This document shows, piece by piece, positions 44,366 to 53,422 of a stretch of DNA of 64,000 nucleotides (the first letter of the stretch is position 1; each line of letters opens with the position of its first letter). The stretch is from Symsagittifera roscoffensis (taxonomy: Eukaryota > Xenacoelomorpha > Acoela > Convolutidae): assembly GCF_963678635.1 (NCBI RefSeq), contig NC_087063.1:25588764-25652763 (forward strand), given 5' to 3'. The notes beneath the pieces were generated by a model, which saw only the letters and a list, made by a program, of their open reading frames with translations, was not told where the DNA came from and searched no databases. A program made the position numbers and the translations under genes.

Positions 44366-45666
44366 GGCTTAAGAAAAATAGGCCCTATAACCATTGGCTC
44401 AAGAGTCAGGGACACTATCTCTTGTGTTTTTGTACCTCAAATCAGTCGGAGCCAATTCGGTTTGCTTGTGACATGAGACTACGACCCGTTACAGCTTAAA
44501 GGCTACTACTAAAATGTCCCCCCACTCTAGAATTAGAAACGTCCCCATACTTAGGTCTCTAGATACCCAAAATACATGAACGCCATTAAAAACCGGGTCG
44601 GAACAATCCGTTAAGTTACTTTTTATTAGACAGTGGAACTTTGATCCATTTCAGATGGATCAACCTAAAACTCGCCTTACCTCAACATAACAATTATAAA
44701 ACACACTCTAGAAATTTAAATTAGTACTCACATTGTAGCACGCTCAAGAACCAGGAAGTAAATAAGTCGGTGAGCAACTCAAGAATCAATAAAGTAACTA
44801 AAATGAGTTTAATGTTAGTCAGTTTTAATAACAAGAACAAGTTTTTACTCTAGACTGTAAGTTCTCGTGAACCATTGGGACACTCTAGCTGTCCACCTTT
44901 CCACCGAAGGTTCACCCTAGTCCAGTTTAGAATAATACTCCAATCACAACAATCCAGTTCGTGGGAATGCGCTCGTCTCTGTTTTAGATGGGACAGCTCT
45001 ACTCTCGATTATTATTGCTACTGAAATTGCGAATAGCAATTTCCCACTGATTTTTCTAGCAACTTTCCCGCGATTGTCACTCGATCGTTCTGACTTCTTT
45101 TTTCTGATTTTCAGTTATCGCGAGAAAATCGTGCATGACAGGTTCCATTCGAAATTTTGCAAAAAATTAAATTTCACTCCAAAATTAAGTGTTTTTTGCT
45201 TCTCTCAAGGTCAAACTTCCAAATATGACCGACTGGCACATACTCCCCAGACTCGAGATCGATGTCCTCATCGCGTGCTGTCTTCTGCCAGTGAGTCCCA
45301 GAAAACCAAGTGTTACTCAAGATACAGTGCCAGTGGTCATTTACAGAAGTTTGCAGCAGACTTAAGCTTATCTACACCCCAAAATTCACAGCCATGTAAA
45401 ATTTTCACACTATCGCTAAACAGCAATCAAAATCTGCACACACCTGCACCCTTGAATTCTCGCTTTTCAAGCCAATTTAAAATTTCCTTTGTCCCATTCA
45501 ATTAGGAAATTGTCATGCAGCATTTTCGTTTATATAATAGATATAGCATATTAATAACAATATCTTGTTTTGTTAAAATTTCTTTTTCGTGAACCCAGGT
45601 TTCACCCGGATCCACGCTCAAGCCCCCTTTCCCTCTCAAGACTCAAGATCCATTCGAGCCACCTGC
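44366..45666 (-). other. Non-coding 3' region of the giant retroelement
   Basis: Downstream of the last large frame on the minus strand and lacking long frames of its own on that strand. I assign it to the giant element because the hexamer CTCAAG, rare further left, becomes frequent from 44398 on (eight occurrences by 45642). I found no copy of the right-hand LTR-like region here, so the 3' boundary of the element is uncertain. Confidence 0.45.
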
Positions 45667-48600
45667 TCATCTTGCACTCTTCGCCCTGGAGGTACTGCAC
45701 CCTGAAGTACTAGATACGGCAAACTGTCTCAACAGTTCCTCTTCATCATCGGAGCTAATCACAATCTCCTCCCAAGCCTTCAGCTGCTCGTAGGATCGCA
45801 TCCATTCTCTTTGCTCTTGCAACCTCTTTGCTTGGTTGGGTAGTGCCTTCACCCTAGATTCCCGGTTCAAACAAAAGGAGTTGTGCAGGCTCAAGCTCAC
45901 GTTCTTCGCCAGGTCCTCCTCTAGTATCGATTCCCTCGCCTTGGTATTGTCTCTAGACATTTTACCCACTCTCTTCCATCCTGTCGTGATTGCATTACGA
46001 TGGGTTAACAGGGGTCTCTTGAAAGTTTCCGGCCCAATCTCGGCCTGGAACTGTCGATACTCCTTTTGATGTTTTCTCATGTGATCTTTCGTTGTCATGT
46101 ACAACCAGGACGTCAGCGTCGCCCGAAACCATGGGAAGTACCTCAAACGGCTCCAGACATGTCTGACTTCCGTTGGTATGGCGAATACCTTGCACGCAGT
46201 CTCAAACAACTCGAGTCTCCTACTGTAGTCTATCGCGTAAATTGACTCAGCCGTTGGCGTCCCCGCTTCCCGATACTTCGTTATATTCTCTTCTATCCAT
46301 CTCAGAGCCAACATCGTACTCACTACCAAGATCGTCACCTTCTGTCGGTGATCCGGTAGTCCGATCGACCGGATTTCTTCCATATCCCATACCAGGCAAA
46401 GGTTCTTGTGATCTGGATACCACACCGTTTGCGCCAAACAGTGGCATGGGCATTCACCATGGGTGATCTCAATGCTCCTGAGGTTACGCTCCCCCGAGGC
46501 TTCCAAGAGAGGCTCAAGCTCCATCATTTTCTCATGCATCGTGTCGTTATCTTCCAGGTTTGGAGCACTTCCCACAGGTTTTCCGATCACGTTTTGTCTC
46601 TCGTGATCGCTTGTGTTCTCTCTCTCCAACTTCAAAAGTTCTTCTCCCCAGATTTCACTCAAGTCATCTCTCAATTCTTTTGGTACTGTCTCTCTGATTT
46701 TTCTCAACAACTTGTGCGAGTGATGCGATATCCTAGCCAACCTCACGCACTTGGGCACTGAGAAGGCCTTGTCCACCAGTACTCTCTGGCTGGATGCTTC
46801 CACCATCGCCATGTGCAGTGGGTAGTAACTTCCGCACAAGTTGGCCATCATTGACCCTATCAGGGATTTTGCGTTCAATGGCAGGCCATAAGCTTCGCTC
46901 ATGGGAAACCCCATTTCTGCCTCAAGACCAACTTTCCAGCTCCGGATGTGTTTTTGAGTCACCTGCAACACCCCAGGCCATGATTCTACGCTCAACGCCG
47001 TCACCCAATGGTGTTCAGACTCTAGTCTTTCCAATGACTGCAAACTACACATTCTCGAGAAGAATCCGAGAGCTGTCGCTATATTCACCGTGGTTCTCGC
47101 GTAACACTCCGCTACTATTTGCACTTCACTTCTCTCCCTTTCCGTGATGTCTTCGAACCAAGTGACCAGGTCTTCTTTTTGAAAGGACAGTATTCTGACG
47201 CATGACCGTCCATCGCAGGTGTGCTCTCCGTTTCCACACGTCGAATCAAGACAGCTACCCGGCTCCAATTTCTTCGCTGACCCGGGATTGTTCGTCTTTT
47301 CGCTTGGCTCTTGCATCTGAGGTAAGATTAGCTTATGCAGCACACTCAACTTTGCCAGATCTTCATCTTCCGTTGGTGCTAACCTCACTCGCTCGGTGGT
47401 TTCCTCGATCAGACTCGCGTGGGGATGTGGACACCAGGAGGGTCTTAGTAGCTTCCATACCACTCCCAAGTTCGTGGTTAACAAGCCATTTCCATCGCCC
47501 ATGTTCACTTCAACTCTCTTGTTCGAGCGCGGTATGCTTACCACCTCTGGTGTTTTCTCAAGAATCAGGCCCATGCTCGGCCCCTCTTTTTCCACCGTGT
47601 CTATTTCCATTATTCTTTCTGTCCAAAACTTCAGTAGCTCCGCTACCTCATGGTTTCTGTGGGCACCTCCAGTTTCCGAGTCTAAGAAGGGGTTGTAGGC
47701 TATTCCCATTACTCCCGACACATATTGGTATTCCCCCTTCTCGCTGAGTCTCGAGTACTGCTCTGAAGAGGCCAGGTTACGGTGAACATCATGTTCTTCT
47801 TCGAACTTCTTATTATAAAACCTCCGCACCTCGTCTAGCTTTCTGTGGTTCTCTAGGGATTGTCTGGAACCATCTTCCTTTTCTATTCCTGTACTCTGAT
47901 ACACGTTCAAGATGATCGTTGAGACTCTTTTTTCCATGGTTTTACTTCCGCTTGCTCTCTGTTGGCATGCCAGGATGGTGCTATCAGACATCATCGACAT
48001 TATCCATCTCAAGAAACACGTGGCATCCTTTCTTCTAGCCAGGCTCAAGCCTGAATTGTCCCTGGCTACGTGTTGCATCAGTGCCTGATACACATCTAGC
48101 TTCTTGCTTCCCAACTTCAGCCTGTCATACGAGGTCAGTGTTTCCAACTCTATTCCCACCAGACTCCAGGTGAACATTAATTGTCCTGCAGTTCTAACGA
48201 AGGGATTCGCCATTAATGGTGGTGCTGATGAGGGTGTCCTCATTGCTTCTTCAAAATGATCCTTCAACAAACTCTGCCAGGACCTCTTCAGATGATTTGC
48301 CATTTCTATTTTATTAACCTCGGCCTTTTGCTGGGTGGCCCAATTGCGTCGCTTGCGAGCTACTCCACTGTCCAACTTCTTCCAGCAGTCCTCCATTTCT
48401 TTCAATGTTTCAAGGGCCACCCACCACGTCCGGGAAGTGTTCCTCGTCTTGTTCTTCTCCAATGGATCACTCGTCACTTGCTTGCCCCCCATGTCCTGAT
48501 GTGCCTTTGAGATCCATTCTTTGCCGATATCCACTTCCCATGTCTGTCCGTTCGTTGAACCTCTCTTTACGTTTATCTTCTGAGGCTTGAAGTCTTCCTC

Positions 48601-48861
48601 CGATGTCGAACTGGTGGAAGTCTCTATTTCCCTTTCTACTTCAAGTGGTCTTCTGAGCTCCGAGCTGTTCTTGTATGCCGCCGTCTTGCATCGAGCCAAA
48701 ACCATGGGCGCCGTATCTCTCAAGTTTCCTTCCGAAACAGCATCCACTGAAGGACTACCCAATCCTTCTATTTCTCTCTTCCTCTTGCGAGTCTTCACAT
48801 TTCTGCTTGAGGGTGTTGTAGCTATCATCACTGATTCGACCTCTCTATCCAATCCTTCCAA
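45667..48861 (-). CDS. Very large unknown protein of the giant retroelement
   Basis: A 1064-codon open frame; the true start is not settled because the frame opens without an ATG at its edge. I recognise no family. The N-terminal 120 residues are basic and Ser/Thr-rich (RKRKREIEG, STSSTSEEDF). The middle has Cys clusters (near CGNGEHTCDGRSC and HGECPCHCLAQT) that could bind metal. The C-terminal end is acidic (SSDDEEELL) then Ser-rich. No signal peptide or clear membrane segment is visible, which argues against an envelope protein. It is the most promoter-distal frame. Confidence 0.6.
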   Translation of the reverse strand: MEGLDREVESVMIATTPSSRNVKTRKRKREIEGLGSPSVDAVSEGNLRDTAPMVLARCKTAAYKNSSELRRPLEVEREIETSTSSTSEEDFKPQKINVKRGSTNGQTWEVDIGKEWISKAHQDMGGKQVTSDPLEKNKTRNTSRTWWVALETLKEMEDCWKKLDSGVARKRRNWATQQKAEVNKIEMANHLKRSWQSLLKDHFEEAMRTPSSAPPLMANPFVRTAGQLMFTWSLVGIELETLTSYDRLKLGSKKLDVYQALMQHVARDNSGLSLARRKDATCFLRWIMSMMSDSTILACQQRASGSKTMEKRVSTIILNVYQSTGIEKEDGSRQSLENHRKLDEVRRFYNKKFEEEHDVHRNLASSEQYSRLSEKGEYQYVSGVMGIAYNPFLDSETGGAHRNHEVAELLKFWTERIMEIDTVEKEGPSMGLILEKTPEVVSIPRSNKRVEVNMGDGNGLLTTNLGVVWKLLRPSWCPHPHASLIEETTERVRLAPTEDEDLAKLSVLHKLILPQMQEPSEKTNNPGSAKKLEPGSCLDSTCGNGEHTCDGRSCVRILSFQKEDLVTWFEDITERERSEVQIVAECYARTTVNIATALGFFSRMCSLQSLERLESEHHWVTALSVESWPGVLQVTQKHIRSWKVGLEAEMGFPMSEAYGLPLNAKSLIGSMMANLCGSYYPLHMAMVEASSQRVLVDKAFSVPKCVRLARISHHSHKLLRKIRETVPKELRDDLSEIWGEELLKLERENTSDHERQNVIGKPVGSAPNLEDNDTMHEKMMELEPLLEASGERNLRSIEITHGECPCHCLAQTVWYPDHKNLCLVWDMEEIRSIGLPDHRQKVTILVVSTMLALRWIEENITKYREAGTPTAESIYAIDYSRRLELFETACKVFAIPTEVRHVWSRLRYFPWFRATLTSWLYMTTKDHMRKHQKEYRQFQAEIGPETFKRPLLTHRNAITTGWKRVGKMSRDNTKARESILEEDLAKNVSLSLHNSFCLNRESRVKALPNQAKRLQEQREWMRSYEQLKAWEEIVISSDDEEELLRQFAVSSTSGCSTSRAKSAR

Positions 48862-49083
48862 CTCTTGCCTCCCCCCTGCTCGAGCCTTAAGGATATTAGT
48901 ACTTTTAATTATATTACTAGTCCCAACCTTATCCCTTTTTATATCATCAACTCTTTTATCTACAGTTTTTTGTTTCAGAGTAGAGCTGTCCTCACATTTT
49001 TCTTCTCTAGTCTTCGATCGTGAATTTCTCAGCTCTACCAGCTTGCTCAGCAGCTCTTTTCTCGCCTTCTCATCCAGGCCCGT

Positions 49084-51600
49084 TCATATCAGAAGCGGTT
49101 CTCCAAATCTTACGACTGTGTCCCACAGTTCCTCCTTGAACTTGTCCAGCGTCGTCTCGCTGCCCACTTCTTGATTGAATTCTTCCAAGAACTCCTGCCA
49201 AGCATCGTTCTTCAGAGACCCCAGGAATATGTCCCTGTTCCCTTCGAAAGTGTTCCTTTCCCTTTCCTCCGAGCTCAAGAGTATCATCCCCATATTGAAG
49301 GTCTCATTTGCCAATGGCAATTCCAGATTCTTCCGGGGGGACGGATTCAGAGGTGGGGTGGCAGTATGTGCCCAATTCTCCTCGCTCAAGTCTTTCAACA
49401 GCTCTTGAGTGGTGAGCTCCTCCCCTGATGGCCCTGGTTCAGGCGTATTCCCCACCTCCATGTCTTCACCGGCTTCACTGAGAGTTTCATCCATACTCTC
49501 TTCTTCTGATTCATGTCTCCTTCTCTCAAGAATTTTCTTAAATCGGTCCTCGACGGGTCCGCTCCTCTTGTCTCCAGGCGTGTCCACTGACAGTGGTGAT
49601 GGTGTCGTAGGGTCCAATTTCTTGTACTCCGTCAGGGCTACGTGCAGTTGACCTGCTGCATCTAGTTCTTTTCCCTCCTGTCTCACCTCCACCTGTTCTA
49701 AGCCATAGGGTGCCCTGTATTTTCTCGTTGCAAATTTCATGTCGTCCACCAATGCGACGTGCCCCTCCATTACGATCATCCTGCCATCATCCCATATGGG
49801 TAGCATGTTCTCAAGTCCCTCCTGCTCAAGAGCTCTCAAGACCTTTCGCACCTCATATCCGGGGGGCTGCGAACCTCTCATCTTTTTCGCTCGCGTCGTC
49901 CACGAATTTACCTTCGCCTCGCTAGTATGGAAGTAGACCGCCGCCGTGTAGCCGATGAACAGGGGGTCCCAGCCATCAGTGAAATCCTTCTGCATTTCCT
50001 CCGTCGTCATCCTCGCCATTATGGAGGGAACTACCAAGGGACTGTTCATTCCTAAGGTCATCCTCCTGACTATTGGGAACTCAGGCATGGTGGCTGGGAG
50101 GATTTCTTTCTCCATTATGGTCTCCAGCTCCCTCTTCACCAGTGCGAAGCACTCCTTCGAGGCAGGAATTCTCAAGATTTCTCGTCCGTCTGCTGTCAAT
50201 GGGTTCAAGTTCCAGAATTTGGGATACATTTCGATGGGACCCTCTCGCTTGCCTCCCATTCTACATTGCATTTGCCCCCTGAAGTTGTACACTATTAGCT
50301 CGGCATCTTTCACCTTTCCAAAGAGTACCGTGTTGCTCATTCGCCCTCTGAGCACCTCCTGCTGACACCAATTCAACGCCGTCCCATCCAGTATACTGAA
50401 AAGACTCAAGTGTGTTACAGAGTGACGATACGTTGTCACCAGGGGGTCTGGGAACGCGTACGTCACTGCTGGACCATAAATGCAGGTCACCACCTCCTCT
50501 AGGCCCCGGATTATCCCCATTGGGTCCGACCTCATTGCCAGGCACAGGTCCGTCAGCAGAGGCATCCCTCTATTCGTCTTCTTCCATTCTTCTCTCGAGA
50601 ATGGATTCTCATCTTCACCCGTCATGTGCCAATTCTGCATCATGAGGTATTGCACCAACAACGTCTTCAACCCCGCGGCACACTTGTAGGAGCTGGTTTC
50701 AATGCTCGAGTGGACTCTCCCCATAGACAGAGGCTCTCCATATTCCATTAATCGATGAAACGACACCAATTCCCCATGGGTTAAGAGTAATAGTGCCAGG
50801 TACCCATCGACTCGAAGTGTCTCCACTCCTCGACTAAACATGTATGCTGGGCCCATGTTGAACAAGTATCTGGGGTAAACCAAATACAAAGCCAAGAGCA
50901 GACTGATGGGCATGCCCAGTATCTCCTGCACGAAGGCTCCAAAGATAGTCGCCGTGGTGCCGAACATTCCTGCCATGAATTCCTTCTCCCAGCAAGGACT
51001 CAAGAACTTGAGAACCTCATAATCCCTCCTAGTCCTCAATTCACCCTTGGCGTGCTCTCTCCAGAACCCTCCAATCGTCACTTCATTGGCGGCCGAGACA
51101 AATCTAGCCACCGTCATGTCTCTTGTTTCGGCCAGCTCCAGTTGTTTCTCCAGAAAACTCCAGACTTGTTTCACGAGGGGTGGTGCTTCCTCCCTCGTCT
51201 TGTTCGTGGCGTTCTCCATCCTTGGTGTCAAGAATGGCCACCAGCCATTCTCTTGAGTCAATTGATATTTCATCGATTCTAATCGCTTCTCCGTCTCAGC
51301 CACATTTCTTCTCTCGTTACTGGGACCTCTAGACTTGCTGGTAGAGTTTGTGATCTTCACGTCCATACTCCGAAACCACAACCTGGCCGTCAATTGGCTT
51401 ATCGCCGGGTGATCGTCTCTGATGACTGGGCTGAGTTTGAGTTGCCTGGCAAAGTTCGATATCTCTAGCAAGAGCACCTCATCTAATACGATCAGGATGT
51501 CGGCTAGTCCATAAAAGCCCCTCAGTGCAATTCTGACTTGCGAAGCCTCAGGTTCGATGGCTCCAACTCCCGATTGGGGGCTGCCATTAGAATCCGCCAT
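49084..51600 (-). CDS. Large unknown protein of the giant retroelement
   Basis: An 838-codon frame starting at an ATG (51600) that overlaps the end of the preceding SGNH-like frame by about 80 bases. A hydrophobic stretch at about residues 211-245 (MFGTTATIFGAFVQEILG, then PISLLLALYLVYP) could be a buried helix pair or a membrane segment. Residues about 670-740 are acidic and Ser/Pro-rich (EEESMDETLSEAGEDME), probably disordered. I recognise no domain. It is well preserved and follows the esterase frames closely, suggesting that it is expressed with them. Confidence 0.65.
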   Translation of the reverse strand: MADSNGSPQSGVGAIEPEASQVRIALRGFYGLADILIVLDEVLLLEISNFARQLKLSPVIRDDHPAISQLTARLWFRSMDVKITNSTSKSRGPSNERRNVAETEKRLESMKYQLTQENGWWPFLTPRMENATNKTREEAPPLVKQVWSFLEKQLELAETRDMTVARFVSAANEVTIGGFWREHAKGELRTRRDYEVLKFLSPCWEKEFMAGMFGTTATIFGAFVQEILGMPISLLLALYLVYPRYLFNMGPAYMFSRGVETLRVDGYLALLLLTHGELVSFHRLMEYGEPLSMGRVHSSIETSSYKCAAGLKTLLVQYLMMQNWHMTGEDENPFSREEWKKTNRGMPLLTDLCLAMRSDPMGIIRGLEEVVTCIYGPAVTYAFPDPLVTTYRHSVTHLSLFSILDGTALNWCQQEVLRGRMSNTVLFGKVKDAELIVYNFRGQMQCRMGGKREGPIEMYPKFWNLNPLTADGREILRIPASKECFALVKRELETIMEKEILPATMPEFPIVRRMTLGMNSPLVVPSIMARMTTEEMQKDFTDGWDPLFIGYTAAVYFHTSEAKVNSWTTRAKKMRGSQPPGYEVRKVLRALEQEGLENMLPIWDDGRMIVMEGHVALVDDMKFATRKYRAPYGLEQVEVRQEGKELDAAGQLHVALTEYKKLDPTTPSPLSVDTPGDKRSGPVEDRFKKILERRRHESEEESMDETLSEAGEDMEVGNTPEPGPSGEELTTQELLKDLSEENWAHTATPPLNPSPRKNLELPLANETFNMGMILLSSEERERNTFEGNRDIFLGSLKNDAWQEFLEEFNQEVGSETTLDKFKEELWDTVVRFGEPLLI

Positions 51601-52148
51601 TCATTCCCTTCTGCTATCAGGATCAAGACCGCGTACACGAATTGTAGGGCGGGTGGCATATTCGCGTATCCTGGGGATGTGGTAAACACCACCTTCGTCT
51701 TGGACCCAAATCTCGAGACAACATTCTCTTGTACTTCATTCATCGCCGCAAACAACACCTGAATGGCTTCCCATATCTTCCTCGATGGCGGATTTTCATC
51801 GCCCTTCAGTTGCTCAAGAAGTCCCACCGCGTGCAGGTGATCATTCATTCCTGCAAACAATAGCAGCTCAGGTTCGCAGGGCATCTCTGACTTTATTGCC
51901 ACCACCAGAGTTAACATCTGGTTTAATTCAGCTCCTGGCAAAGAGTATATCAGAGTCTCCGGCCAGAACAACTTGGGAGACGTTCCTTCGAAGTCCGACC
52001 CCGCCACAATGACTACTCTCGCAGCAGCTGGATCTGCTCTATCATAAACTGCCAGGGTTTTGGCCAGCTGGGTGCTGCCACAGGGCTTCCCGTACCTGGG
52101 ATCTTCCGCCAATTTCGAGCCTTCGTAAGCGGCATCCGGCAATTCCAT
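51522..52148 (-). CDS. Second SGNH-hydrolase-like protein, divergent
   Basis: A 208-codon frame beginning at an ATG. The layout resembles an SGNH fold: a first strand and turn VVIVAGSDFEG, a glycine block SLPGAELNQML, and LLLFAGMNDHLHAVGLLEQL, where GMND takes the place of the usual GTND block. The classical GDS nucleophile motif is not evident, so catalysis is uncertain. It lies directly after the canonical SGNH frame, so it may be a duplicated or partner domain. The assignment is structural analogy from motifs only. Confidence 0.5.
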   Translation of the reverse strand: MELPDAAYEGSKLAEDPRYGKPCGSTQLAKTLAVYDRADPAAARVVIVAGSDFEGTSPKLFWPETLIYSLPGAELNQMLTLVVAIKSEMPCEPELLLFAGMNDHLHAVGLLEQLKGDENPPSRKIWEAIQVLFAAMNEVQENVVSRFGSKTKVVFTTSPGYANMPPALQFVYAVLILIAEGNEWRILMAAPNRELEPSNLRLRKSELH

Positions 52149-53422
52149 CGATCCTGGATTGAGTAGCTTACCACCACTTTCAACTGTGCCGGGGTCGCCA
52201 ACCTGATCCTGGCGATGCTCGTTCGGTGCTTGGGAGGTTCTGTTATAAGTCCAGGACTCCCCAGCAGCTTGAGAGGTCGGTAGTTAATGGGTCCCATGAT
52301 CGCTTTTGTGGGAATTCCAGTCAGGTCTGTGGTCTCCATCAACTTCGTTCTCGAGAAGTGCGCCTCATGAGCTTTCAACCAGTCCACGCAATGATGTCTA
52401 TTCAAATCCTCGTGCGACACTCGTTCAATCCCCAGGGTTTCCGCCAATTCTCGCCTGCATTCCAAACTCTCTAGGTCCAGTTCTTTCACCTTCTCAGGAT
52501 ATCTCAAGCGAGCGGTCTCCATAGACCTCTTTTCCCGCTTGCTCTCTGCCACTACCACTGAGGACATCGCCGAGCCTGGAGGTGTTGATGACATCACCTC
52601 CTCAGATTCCATTGGCGTGGCACTCTGCAATCGGGTCTGGATGCTCCTCGAACCGTCTCTAGCGTCAACTCTCGTTCCCAAGCGACCAGACAAGGCCCTC
52701 GAGGCAAGGAATGGTGGGTTCGGAGGTGGTCCTAAGGTAAATTGGGCGGTCTCTAGTAGATCCGACTCTAGCGTGTTTATGTGTTCCTGGAAGACGTCGT
52801 TTAGCCACTCTGCTCCCCGTGGTCTATCGAAATGGATTCCATCATTGGAGGTGTCTTCAGGGAATCCCTCTTTCTCCATGCGCTCTGCCACGTCCAACAA
52901 TCTGACAGGGAGCACACTCTTGCGATGGATATCTCGGATCACCTTGTTTAGGTTCCGCACCTTCTCGTTCATCTCCAAGGCGTGCTGATCAAACATCATG
53001 TTGTAGGGGACCGTACATACTGTCAGCAGGATGGGGTCCATCTGGATCCTCAGCTCCTCAAGAAGACAGCTCATCTTGTCGTACAGCCTCATTATTTTCC
53101 TCGCTTCTCCCCTTGACACATCGTTTGTCCCGATCATCAGGGTCACCGTGTATACTTTAGTCATCCCTAGCATGTCCAGGGTTGCCAACATCTGTGGCGT
53201 GGCAGCTCCAGCGAAACTCAAGATTCCTGTCTGCCAATGCGACTGGATCCGGGTCAACACCCGCACCAGGCTGTCCCCTATGATTAGGTGAACTGCACCC
53301 TCTGGCACACGAGGTGGCGCGAGATACTCCACCCAGGCTGCATCATGGAAGCAGTCCCTCCTGGCTCCCTGTTCCGCACTCCAATCCAGTCGATTGTGCC
53401 TGTGGTACCTTCCCTCTTTCAA
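52013..53422 (-). CDS. SGNH/GDSL esterase-like protein of the giant retroelement
   Basis: A 469-codon frame (no ATG at its edge). All SGNH blocks are visible: HLIIGDSLVRVL with the nucleophile Ser about residue 51, a glycine block LSFAGAATPQM, IGTNDVSRGE with Asn about 100, and DGIHFDRPRG with Asp/His about 194/197. SGNH enzymes are esterases, often removing O-acetyl groups; esterase domains are known in the ORF1 proteins of CR1/L2-type LINEs and in some RNA-virus glycoproteins. Residues after about 215 are a Ser/Pro-rich linker and a C-terminal region without known domain (VSHEDLNRHHCVDWLKAHEAHF). It overlaps its neighbours by about 80 to 135 bases. Confidence 0.7.
   Translation of the reverse strand: MKEGRYHRHNRLDWSAEQGARRDCFHDAAWVEYLAPPRVPEGAVHLIIGDSLVRVLTRIQSHWQTGILSFAGAATPQMLATLDMLGMTKVYTVTLMIGTNDVSRGEARKIMRLYDKMSCLLEELRIQMDPILLTVCTVPYNMMFDQHALEMNEKVRNLNKVIRDIHRKSVLPVRLLDVAERMEKEGFPEDTSNDGIHFDRPRGAEWLNDVFQEHINTLESDLLETAQFTLGPPPNPPFLASRALSGRLGTRVDARDGSRSIQTRLQSATPMESEEVMSSTPPGSAMSSVVVAESKREKRSMETARLRYPEKVKELDLESLECRRELAETLGIERVSHEDLNRHHCVDWLKAHEAHFSRTKLMETTDLTGIPTKAIMGPINYRPLKLLGSPGLITEPPKHRTSIARIRLATPAQLKVVVSYSIQDRWNCRMPLTKARNWRKIPGTGSPVAAPSWPKPWQFMIEQIQLLRE

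Noticed and set aside
46173-50645. Plus-strand frames of 70-195 codons over the giant element
   Set aside because: They lie antisense to well-supported minus-strand frames, show Ser/Pro/Leu-rich compositions typical of antisense reading, and have no domain.
45667-51600. Envelope glycoprotein in the giant element
   Set aside because: No signal peptide, furin-like site or C-terminal membrane anchor in the two large downstream proteins; one hydrophobic stretch in the middle of the 838-codon frame is not enough.
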